DNA from: Prinia subflava
Lineage: Eukaryota; Chordata; Aves; Passeriformes; Cisticolidae
Direction of reading: 5' to 3'
DNA length: 64,000 nucleotides
Assembly (NCBI RefSeq): GCF_021018805.1
Contig: NC_086283.1
Location: 24,941,287 to 25,005,286, forward strand
How positions within the stretch are numbered: position 1 is the first letter of the stretch; every line of letters begins with the position of its first letter. The notes below the pieces were generated by a model, which saw nothing but the letters and a program-made list of their open reading frames with translations, was not told the origin of the DNA and searched no databases. This document shows, piece by piece, positions 1 to 24,200 of the stretch. A program made the translations under genes and the position numbers.

Positions 1-13170
<13,170 letters not shown>

Positions 13171-13560
13171 ACATATCAGTCATATTTTACAGAGCCTTCT
13201 CAGGAATTCTTTGAACTGTACAAAGGTTGTTTACAACCATCCGTGATGAGCAAAGATTGAGTTGTGGGGTGGTTTGCTTTGCTTTGCTTTGGGGTTTTTT
13301 TTTTTCCCCACAAAAAAAGTTGCCATGCTTTCAAACCAGGGTGCTTGCTTATTTTGCTGAGCAACATTGAAAGTGCCTGGACATTGCACCACTGTGCTTG
13401 TTTTCTACTATTTGTTTTAAGCTAAATGAGTAGCAGGACATGGAAAGGCAGTTATCCAAATACATGTTGAATTGCTGAACTATGAATTGCAACAATGACG
13501 TTCTGTGTAAAATTGTACAGTGGAATATAATAAAATGTGAAACTACTTTGTAAATAGAAG
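13171..13560 (+). other. DOCK11: DOCK11 3' UTR (proximal part)
   Basis: Non-coding sequence directly after the TAA. The first canonical AATAAA lies at 13529-13534, 359 nt past the stop, which suggests a short 3' UTR isoform. Further AATAAA copies at 14425-14430 and 15334-15339 could serve longer isoforms. Confidence 0.6.
13529..13534 (+). terminator. Candidate DOCK11 polyadenylation signal
   Basis: AATAAA hexamer, the first after the DOCK11 stop. Use cannot be confirmed without transcript ends. Confidence 0.5.
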
Positions 13561-16500
13561 GAGTGTAGGGTATATACAAACTAGCATTATATCATATTTG
13601 CTGCTAAAAGCTTTGTTGAACAGGGGATATGAAGAGAAATGGTATTTACTGGTAAGAGACCTTTCTCTTCTAAAAAGTGGCTTGGAGTCCACATATTCCT
13701 ATTGTAGTCCATGCGAGTAAACTCGCCCTAGTCTGGAATAACTAGAACATAAATCAGAAATTATAATTTTCATACATCCTCAGAGCAGATATTTCTAAAG
13801 TAATCTCCATGAAAGTTGAGCTTACTGTAGCTGATTCCAATTTTGAGTAACCTTTCACAGCTGCAGGAGAGGATGGATTGTACTCACTGAGAGCAAACCT
13901 GAGAGATGTGTCACTTGATATGAGTTTTCTCCTGCTTGCCACTCATGGTCTCACACAGATATAAACGCTGAGAACAGCCTAAATTGAGTTGGAAATTACA
14001 AGCTTTAACAACTTTTGGAAAAAATTCTGATAATTGAAGAGATGTGGTTTAAAAAATTGCAGCACATCAAAATAACTTATACAAAATTGAGGGATTTGTT
14101 AGCACCACAAGTCATGTGTGTTACCTCCTGTTAAACAGATCTGTTCTCTGAAAACTCATTGTTTTTGTCTGATAGGTGGTTGGAGAAAATGTATTTTCCA
14201 GAGTTCTTTTATTCCTTCTTCCCCTTCCCAAAGCTTTCATACATTCTCTGCCTCTTTTTTAATAACATGCTTCAGATTCAGGAAGAAGAACACAGTCCAG
14301 TAATTCTTTTATCCAGCAACATTTTTAACATCCATGTTTTTCAAAATCATGTCAATTGTAAATATTGTTCCAGTAGTTCATGTGGAAAAGGTGGTAGTTT
14401 TAAGGATATGTAACAAAATGCCGTAATAAAAGGACTCCAGCTGGGTATTTAGCTTGGCTGTAGTGTCTATAAAATGTTACATTTCTAAATCTTTGTGACA
14501 AAAAGTATCTTCAAATAGTAACTGGACCACATTTCAAAATGTTTATTACGCGCGATTCTAATTGCCTACAATTATTCACATTCTGAGGAAATACTGCTGT
14601 GATCCATAAATTCACCAATTAGCTGTTCCAAGCAAAATACAGATGTGCCTATAACAAACCAACCACATTTCTGCTTCTATGTGCTTTTGTGCGAGACAGG
14701 CTCTAAATTTAGCACAAACTTTCAGTAAGAGGAAGGGAGACTAGCATGTGTAAATATGGTTAACACCTTCCCGATGGTTATCTTTCAACAAATAACACTT
14801 AAAAGCATATAGTGAGAGTTTTCCAAATTACTAAGAGGTGTGAAGCCCATTAAGAGTCAATCCAATACAAGACGCTTTCAGAGCTAATTGACCTCTAAAC
14901 ATAAAGGCATATCTTGACTACAGTCAGCAGACGTATGCGATGTAGACACCCAAAAGCTCTTGCACCGTAGCTCTTTCCAATACTACAGGTAACCTGGTAG
15001 TTTTCCTCAGTTTTCAGGGAGATCCTTATGCATATTTTTTGATGTCTTTAATGTTCTGAGATAATATCATTGGCTGAATTTTCAATTTCTATTCCTTGTT
15101 TTAACTGGAATTCCAGTGAAATTCTTACTTGTGTCTTCAGATGTCTTTAATGGTCCAAAATGAATTTTATTCTGAATTTCTGAAGCTGTTGATGTTGGAG
15201 TTGTCCTGTAATTTCACTGTCATATACTGGAAAGCTGTCACAGTAATTTGGCCAAAAAAGAAGTGCTTAATACCAGTTCAAATAGAATATATAGAGTCAC
15301 TGCATTTCAGAAGATACGCTTACTTGCAGTTTTAATAAATAACAGAAATTATATGCCCTAAAGATTAGCCTTCTTTCCTGGTAAATATTTTTTCTAGATT
15401 TTCTACAGAAAAAAAACTCCTTTTCAGATAGGTTGTAAGAAGACTGGTAACAAACCAACTTGTTTTTCCTTTATGGATTCACCAATCTAGAAAGATGAGG
15501 AGTGGCCATTATTTTACAGCTGTTTTGGGATAATGGTGACAAGAAGATGATCACATTTTCTCTATCCTTTTCTTGCTTAATTGTCCCAGTTTAGAGAAAT
15601 CCTTCAGATCTTTTCCTATTCATGGCTGAAAGAGCTTGATTCACAGACATATCTGGAGAATGTACTGTATATGTGCCTGTTTTATGTAGCTGATACTCAT
15701 ATTGGGTACATCCTATTTGCTGCCTGTTTGAAAATAGAAAAGTCTGTTGTTCATTAACATTTTTGATTTTCATATATTGCCTAAAGCATGGCAGGATTTT
15801 TTTAGCCTTGAAAAATTAGTGGAACATATTTCAAATTACATCCTGGCACGCACTCTTTCTATACCTTGGTTTGGCTACATTACATATTTTAATTATTTAT
15901 TTAATCTAATTATTTTTGCTGCAAAACTGCTGTGTAACACATCAAGTCTTCAGAATGGACGCCTTGGTAATTTTGCATGAAGGAAAAGAAATGGGATGAA
16001 GTATCTGAGGATTAAGAAGAGTTGGCTACTCTCAGTATCAGGATTGGTTTGGGTAATGGGATGTGTCAGAGCCAGATGGTTTGCAAATAGGACATACAAA
16101 GTAACAAACTAGTATTTTATGTACAAGAGCTTATTTGTAGAGATTTACAGAGTAAGCAAAGTGTAAACATTCTCTCTCTTGGAAGTACTGCTTCTCTCTC
16201 TGCAGAGAGATTAGAAACTATCATTGTAAGAAAAATAACCTCAGAGCTCCATTTCCTCTCCCCCAGAAATCTGGTATGAATTTATTGCAGCGAATGATGT
16301 ATTTTTGCATATTATTTGGTGTTCTAAACTTCTTTTGATATTAGGACTTGTCATGAGACAGACCAGCAAATGAAAAATCATGGATGAGAGAATACCTGTA
16401 GTGTGTAATGTTTGGTTTTGTTCCAGAAGACCTTTGAACATACACAACATGGTATTTTGATACACAGTAAGATTTTACATAAAAGTAATACCTTTGTCTC

Positions 16501-16781
16501 AAAGTAGGTAAAATATGTTTTCCCTTTCTAAAGAGACCAAATCCCATGGACTCCACATTATGATTTGAGTAACTTGGCCGAAAAGAACTGGAGAAGAAGT
16601 GGAAATTATGGGCTCAAAAATTCAATAGAAATTAAACTGCATCTTACCCAACTCACCCACTTAAGGAGAGTAGCACATGTTGATCTGATGTTCACTGAGA
16701 GGAGTTCTCTAACTAAAAAAGGGAGGAGCACTGTGTACAGCTAATTCTTATGCAACCACAGACTGTAATACTTCAAAATAA

Positions 16782-16804
16782 GTTTGGCACTGTTTGTGCC
16801 AAAC
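16782..16804. repeat. 9-bp perfect inverted repeat with 5-nt loop
   Basis: Arms 16782-16790 (gtttggcac) and 16796-16804 (gtgccaaac) flank tgttt. It is short enough to be chance. Confidence 0.8.
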
Positions 16805-19334
16805 AGTGGCGAACCAATTGTGATGTACATATAATATTTCAGCTGGATGTAATTTACTCTCTTCTCATGTAAATGTAACACCTGCTGCTCCATCATCATA
16901 ACAGGAGTGCTTTTATCCTGCATGTTTTACCTATGAGTGTTGTATGAGCCCTGTTTAACACAGAGGATGAACAGAGCTGCTCAAGAGCTTCCTGAGACCA
17001 ACCATCCTATACTGCTCTTTTTACTTTCTTTTTCTTGAATAATGAATAATTTTGACAAGAAGCCAGGGAAAAAATCACATTGCAGTCAAGTTCAGGGTTT
17101 ATTCCAGGTCAAAATAAAAGACTACACAAACAGGGAAAATAAGTGTTTCAATAAACATGTTTGGTCTAGTGTTTTATTTTTTAAAAGTTTTTCTTCATAT
17201 TACAGGGTGAGTGGTCAGAAGCTAATCAAGTGTATGTTTTGTGGGACTAAACACTAGTGCACTGAACTATCACATATGCGCCCTCTAAAGAAGATTACCA
17301 AAATATATCTTCAAACACAGTACACCAAATGAAATGGTGAACCCTAAATTATTCAGCAACAAATAGATGTTGACTTAAAAATCTAAAGGAGCGTGAGTGC
17401 CACAACATCCAGCTCAGGAAAATCCCAAAACCATGATTCATTGGGAAAACAAACAGTCATACACACAAATTTATCAATAGAAACAAGATGTGAATCAAAA
17501 GTACAGAAACGTCCCAGCAGATCACTCTACTTTCCTAAAAAATATCCAGTAAGTTTGTAGTTGGGTTTTTGCTCTGTTTGTTACAATTTTCAAACCCAGA
17601 CTTTTGGGGATATATTTATTGTTCCTCTTCTTCAACTAACTCAACTTACAAGGTGATTAGACTAATGTATATACCCAGGCAGTTGCACCAGCTCTTACAT
17701 GATATAATGTAAATCAGGTATAATTATTATTTACCTCTCCAGAGGATAAAGGACAAACTGCTTTTTCTACTCCTGTCTTCTGGGGCTTCTGTATGGGGCC
17801 CTTGCAAGCCTTGGCCAAACAGCTGTAAAGCCAGGTCTGTGCCCTGCCTCCCTTGGTGGGTCAAGGAGTTACTCCCTTGCCAAATTAATAGGTAAATTAA
17901 AGAGATCTTGGTTCTCTGGGGACAGTGAGCTGAAAAGTTGATGCACAGGCTTGTAATAGAATTTATCGGGGGGGTGGGGATACAACATTTGCACAAGTAT
18001 ACTTAGTTCCATATCCACCCAAAAGTGCTCTTCAAAGGAGGTGGGTTTTTTCCCACATAATTTCTCATTTGCAGCAGGGCTTGGGCAACAGTTCAGAGTT
18101 CGCAGAACTTATGTCTCCTGTGAACATGTATCCCAAAATTCTAGATGTCCCCAAAGAACATGACAAAGGTCAAGAAGTGAGAAGCCACATGAGTCAGACT
18201 GGGCTTTTTCAACACAGTTTTGGATTTTTGTGCCTCAGATCCAGCTGTATTCTATTTGTATGCCATTTTTGAACTGACTCCAGCCATCTTTTTGAAGAGC
18301 CTGTAATTATGTCGGCTGAGACCTAAACTATTGACAGAAGTTGCTGCAAAATCAGAAAGGAGGAATCTCAACATTGATGTGGAACAACCTCTGATCACAA
18401 AAGGGACAATTCCCTATGGCCCTGTGCTGCTAATAATCGTTGCTTCTTTCTGGACTTAGTAATTGTGCAGGCACACCAGGCACTGGCACCATTTGTTAAT
18501 CTGATTTAGGGAACATGCACAGGAAAAAATCATTGAATTTGTGTTTTATTGCTTCTGCAAACTCACTGCATGGTCCCACAGTCACCGGCTTTGGCTGTGT
18601 GGGTGGAAGAGGCAGGAGCACACAGCCAAGGGCAGGTCAGTAAGATGATTGTAAATCAGTTTATAGCAAACATGAAGCCATACCTTGTTCAACAGATCAT
18701 TTGAAAGATACCTCAGGTGTGTCTATACGAGTCCCAGTCACTACAGCGCAGGTGCATTAGCTCACAAGAACATGAACGAGCATGAGATTTGCAAGAGAAA
18801 GCTGCAGGACAGGACTCAATGAGATTGAGAAATGGGAAGTCTCTGGTAGGTGGCAGGGATCAAAGGCTCTGGCAGCAGTTGTGATTGCTGTGAATAGAGA
18901 CGGGGATGTGACAAAGAGCTGAGCATTCGGGTAGAATGGAGAGAGAGAGAGGAGGAAAAATGTTTCAGCTGCCGACAGCACTGATGGGCAGGCAGCCAAA
19001 AGCAGTAACGATTGCATGTGCCCTTGGCATTGGCTTTCCTGGGAGAAGGAGTGGACTAAACAGAAAAAAGGAAGGAAAGAAAACATCAGCAAGGAAACTG
19101 AAAGCAAGAGAGGGTTGCTTGGATCAGGTCTACTCACTAAATGTCCTCACTAGCAAGCATAGTCCACGCTTGCTGTAAGTAGTTGCACAATCTGATCCCC
19201 ATCACACAGCTTAAATGTTCCACATCCTGGAACTTTACACCATTTTTATTTGGTTAAAATTGCAGGTCCTTGGGCACTTTCTAACAGCAACTAGAGGTCC
19301 TCTTATTTCACAGGGAAACAAACAGGCAGAAAAG

Positions 19335-19383
<49 letters not shown>
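19335..19383 (+). repeat. 49-nt uninterrupted A homopolymer
   Basis: Run of 49 A preceded by aggcagaaaag and followed by gcccaac. The left flank is not recognised as a retroposon, so it is reported as a simple repeat. Confidence 0.9.
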
Positions 19384-19384
<1 letters not shown>

Positions 19385-20169
19385 CCCAACATTAACACAG
19401 GATATTCCCCACCCTTTCATGAAAAGATCCACTTCCCTTTTTCTAGAATGAGTGTCTAAAAAGCAGATGAACTCTTGCAAAACTCTTTGAGGAGCTGAGT
19501 AAATACTGAAATATTCTGTTGGGTTAGGAATAAGTTAGTTTTACTAACAAATTTTGGGTTGCCTTGAAACTCAGCCAAGTTTCCTCCCTGCTGAATCTGT
19601 ACTATTTTTAGAATACCTGCATTTAGGTGGTAACTAGGACCAAGCTTGCTAGCCACCACAGAATTCTAGTTCAGAAGTAAAAGCCTTATCCCAGAGATTT
19701 TATTCTCCTGAAATCCATCAAAATAGCACTTACGTACTATTCCAAATTCTGTGAAAAATTTGGAAAACTTGCTGCATCACACCCATAAATGTGAGAGCAA
19801 AATTTCAAGTGACCATACTGTATTTGGAAGAGACTGAAGCAGAGGGAGTTTGGGGAAGTTTGTGGAAGGCAGATCCGGGAAAAAAAAAGAACAGTAACAA
19901 CAACAAAAGAACAATATGCATTTTCAGCACAGATGAGAACTGTAGAAATTAGCTGAATTTTCAGGAGGGATTTCAAAAAGCGACATTCTGCCAGCGGGTG
20001 AATAGCTGCTCCGACATCAAGAGGACTGTTCGGGGATGTGCTAACGTAGCTGCTTTCCTGGGAGAGGATATGAACCATATCCCGTCTGGGGCACGGTTCA
20101 AGAGCTGTAGCGGACAAGCGTGAACCCGGTTGTAGAAGGAAAGCTACTTTGACTCACAGAATGAGACCT

Positions 20170-21250
20170 TTGTGACTCTTTGGCCGCGCTGCAGCGCCGT
20201 GTGAGGGGACACGGAGGGCACGGGGCTGGCGCGGAGTGGGCGCGCTCCCCGCAGGGGCCGTGCGGGCACCGCTCGCGTCCCGCGGCGCCGCTGCGGTTCC
20301 GCGACCGCGGCTCGGCCAAGCCCGGGCTCGGGGAGGCACCGACGGCTCCGGCGGAGGGGAACTCAGTGATCTCAGTGCCTTTTGCAATCGAACTGATCCT
20401 GTGAAGGGTCTCTGTGCTGAGCGTGCGGGAGGCAGCGAGGCCAGTGCAGGGGAGGCACATGGGGCACAGAGGGGTGACAACAGAGGGAGGGCAGTGCGGA
20501 CAGTGTGGGCAGTGAGACGAGGCCGTGGGATGCTCCCGTCGCTGCCCAGCCCTGCGGCTCGAGGCGGTCCTGCCCAGGTGGCGGGGCCGGGCCACTCCTC
20601 CCGTTTGGCTCGGGTTACCTGGGCGGGCCGTCCCGTCCCGTCCCGTCACACAGCCCTTCCCGGCTGGTCCAGCCCCTCGACGGGAAGTGGGAGCGAGGGG
20701 CCGTGCTGGGGCGGCTGAGCCATGGCTGTGCCGGCAGCAGCTCCGCTGCCCTGCCCGCTCCTCCTCGCCGTGTGCTGGGTGGTGGCCGCGGGGACGGCGG
20801 CAGGTAGGAGCGGGAAGGGGCTGCGGGAAGGGGCGGCGGGGCTCGGGACCGGCTGCCGGCTGCGCTCCGTGTCCGCAGGCGCCGAGCCGGGGCTGGAGCG
20901 GCCGCCCCGGGCTCTCCCCGTGCGCGGCTCGGGCGGCTCGGACGTGGCTCCGCGCACACGCGGGTTTGGATGTAAGGGAAACGCTTTCATTTTGTAGCAG
21001 AAATCGCCCGAAGCTCGTCAGCCGTGTGCGAGGCAGCGCCGGCGGTGCACCCTGCCCTACCGCTTACCGGGAGCGGAGACGCTGAAAATCTGCTCTCCTC
21101 TCTCAGTAAGGCAGCTCTTGGCAGGGTCGGCAAGCCCCAGGCAGAGCCCCCAGCCTCCTCCGGCCCCCGTGTCTTACGGTGGTGCGGGAGCGGCTCCGCC
21201 GGGCACGGGCACGCAGAGCCTCCCTCGTCCTGTGTCTTCGCTCTGCCTTT
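20170..21250 (+). promoter_or_regulatory. CpG island promoter of IL13RA1
   Basis: Abrupt rise in G+C and CpG compared with the AT-rich flanks, spanning the IL13RA1 start codon at 20722. GC-box-like words (ggggcggc near 20708 and 20834) and no obvious TATA box fit a broad housekeeping-type promoter. The overlapping open frames on both strands are GC-driven artefacts. A short TCCCG tandem run sits at about 20631-20647, roughly 75 bp upstream of the ATG. Confidence 0.85.
20722..20803 (+). CDS. IL13RA1: IL13RA1 exon 1 (signal peptide)
   Basis: 82 nt, phase 1 out. It encodes MAVPAAAPLPCPLLLAVCWV then VAAGTAA, a typical secretion signal. The donor is CAG|gtagga, inside the CpG island. Confidence 0.92.
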
Positions 21251-24200
21251 AGTATTCCCGATTTTGGAAGCACGAATGTTTAGTTTTAAGAAAGATGCGT
21301 GCGTGTCTGTTAGGGCTTCATAAGGACACGGGCTTGAAGCTTTATTCTCTGCACATGTTATCCAAAAATCCAGCTGCAGACATTAAAGAATTGTTACTTT
21401 TCAACTGCCTGCAATTCCGTTTAGCACTATGAAATTAACTTGTAGAAAATGCAGGAAGACGAAATAAAAAATATCATGAATTTTTGACTACTTTACAACA
21501 CTCACGTGGTACTTGATGCAAAGGATTTGCTGATGTTTCCTCATTATGGCTTGTAGAAATAATGTTTTCTATGCCTCACCTAATCTCTGCTGGTTACTGC
21601 TGTGCTTCTTTTCTTTGAAGAACCACTGTGGTTTTGCATTTTAAGAGTGAAATAACTGCTTGCCTACATTTTGTAGCTGGTCATTGAGTTGTTCTGAAAA
21701 AATGCTACAGAAATTTTAATAACGAGAGTGTGAGACTCTATATTTTACAGATAAAAGTATGAGATTGGCCTAACCAATGAATAAAAGCTGAATTAAAGAC
21801 ATTAAAGCACAAGCTTAAGAATTCTGTAGATTATTCGAAAACCTACTAGATTTAAACTTTTTATGCTAATGCAATTTTGCTAATTATTTTTTAAATTTGA
21901 GTATTAGCACTTCTTTGGGTGGCTAGTAATCTGCAAACTTAAGCACAATGGTTTCTAATCAAACCTGCTAGAAGAAAATGTTCAGAACTTTGGAATAGCA
22001 ATCAGGGATGACATTTTTAAATGGTTTGAGGCTATTGTAGGTAAAAGTTCAATCATGACAAGAAAGAATGCTTGGAGCTGTGTTCTCTTGTTAAAAACCT
22101 TTTTCTTTTTTTTTTTTTTTTTTACATGATCAAAAGGACTCAGCATTTGCAAACTTAATGCCCTAAGGCTGTTCCTAAAGCCCGTCTTGTTTGTGTTAGT
22201 GGAAGAGGTAATAGGCAAAGATGTTCTTGTTACCTTCGGTTTTCTCGCTGGAGACTGTATTTTTGCAAGAACAAAAATTTCTCTTTTCTGCTCAAACAAA
22301 AATCCCCAAAATTTTAAGTATTCAAACAATCTAAACATATTCAGACTAAATCGGCGAAATTTTGTAATTATTCTCATTATGTCTGCAAGCATCCATTATC
22401 TGTGCACACACGTGGAGGGTGATGGTGCTTGATCTCTACTATTGCCTGTCCTTGAACTATGCAAAGGTCTGGGAGAGCTCCAGAAGTTTGATGAATTCTC
22501 TTCAAGATCTGGCTGCTCTGACTTTCAGGAAATGTTAGATAATGGTGTCATAGATGCTTTGAGCAGAATTCTTGCTCAAGGAAGCTCTTTTGCTTTTCTC
22601 TCTTCCCTCTTCCTTGTGCTAGCAGAAGGAAATAGAGCTGGACTGTGACCTGGATGGGAAAACTGATCTTGATGGAATTCTTCTGCTCTTTTCCTATGAG
22701 CTTTCTTGAATGTTGGGGTGGGTTGAGCTTGGTTCCCTGGGACAGCAAGACCTGTACCACTAGGTGATATCTGTTTGAAGTGTTTGTGAAACTATTGAGT
22801 AACACGGGTACACTCTGTCCACAAACAAGTGCTGGTGCCTGAGTGATGATCTCAGTGAGACCTGAGAAACAGTCTCACTGGGCTTCTGGTTCAATATCTT
22901 CTCATAGTACATCTTAGCGTAGCCCTCTAAAAAAAACAAAATCCACTTTCACTTTCTTGGGGAATTCCCAATTGGTGAAGTTTTCTAGAATCAATGCCTG
23001 ACACATACTTTACTTTTTCCTGGAAGTTTGCCCTTTTCTGTCATATTTCCCTTCTTTGTTTTCTAATACGATGTCCAAGCTCTGTGGTGGGTCTTGAGTA
23101 GGCATTGACTCAGTGCACAAGATAAGGAAGGGTCAATGCATAAATGGATTTATCGCTGCAACCGTCTCTGAGTTGTGGCCCTGCTCTGCTTTTCATTGAC
23201 TTTTGGGGAGGTGAAAAAATCTACCACTGAAGTGTGTCAGCGGCAAATTACTACTTGTCCCACACTGGTTTTGCTCACTGTGCCGGAACATAGCACTATA
23301 TTTTTAATAGGTAATTGAGAAAGTGATGTGGTTTCCTTGTTGTTTTTTAACATTCTTGTATTTGCAATCTTTGCTTTGCTTGCAATTTTTGCTTAAATTG
23401 TGCATCTAACATACAGCTGTTGCTTGCAAGATGCAATCACTTGTCTTCTTAAGGACTTCTCTTAAAACTATGCTGATGGGTAACTTTTGGGGAGAACAAA
23501 GTAATTGCTCCACAAAATGTATATTCTGTTTTTACTTAAGTTTCAACACATGATTCATCCTGCAACGTGCAAAAGCTCGAGTACCACAACCACTACGTTG
23601 TTGCAGGCTACAATTTCTTAAAACTTACTTTTCAGTTAATTTGTACCTATTTAATTTATTTATGAGTTGAGGTAACAGGAATAATAAAAGCACTTTAGTT
23701 GGTAGTACCTTATCTGATATCACATATGAGCTGACAAAGCTGACAAGTTATTTGTGCTCTTTTCTGTCAGAGAGTTAAAAATCTGCCAGTATTACTAATG
23801 GTAAAGTGTGGGCCAACAGCATTGTTACACTGGTAACTGCTTTCTTCCAGGAGCAAAAATTCTTCAATCTCCATCCAACTTGAACTATTCATTTATCCAC
23901 ATCTGTACTCTGAACTGGACATGGAACCCCCCAGAGAACATCAGCAGTAGCTGCAACCTGGAGTATTCCAGTGACATCATCACTAATGGTGTTCCTGAGG
24001 ACAGAACAGTGAGTACATCACCTCTTTAAACTCTGTGTTCCGGTAAATGTCTTAGTGTTATAAAACTCCATGTGCGAGAGCATATACACATATATAAATA
24101 CAATTTTAATATAGCATTTCATTCTTATCATGGTATCAAAACCTCAAAAATGAATCATACCGGCATATGGGATCTTCAGATCAGAAAAATCTGTCTGTTG

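Larger units (their letters stand above)
13561..20170. other. Intergenic region between DOCK11 and IL13RA1
   Basis: AT-rich sequence without a supported gene. It may hold distal DOCK11 3' UTR up to about 15.4 kb. It contains a small hairpin at 16782-16804 and a 49-nt A run at 19335-19383. Short open frames here match nothing I recognise. Confidence 0.6.

Noticed and set aside
18069..18272. Nuclear-receptor-like word (gacaaaggtca) near an open frame
   Set aside because: A single imperfect half-site pair in AT-rich intergenic DNA is expected by chance; no supporting context.
19215..19480. Open frames with poly-Lys or poly-Phe
   Set aside because: They are translations of the 49-nt A run.
20098..20990. 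Long open frames on both strands around the IL13RA1 start
   Set aside because: They follow CpG-island base composition, are Ala/Arg/Pro/Gly-rich, and match no family; only the frame starting at 20722 has the expected signal peptide and splice donor.
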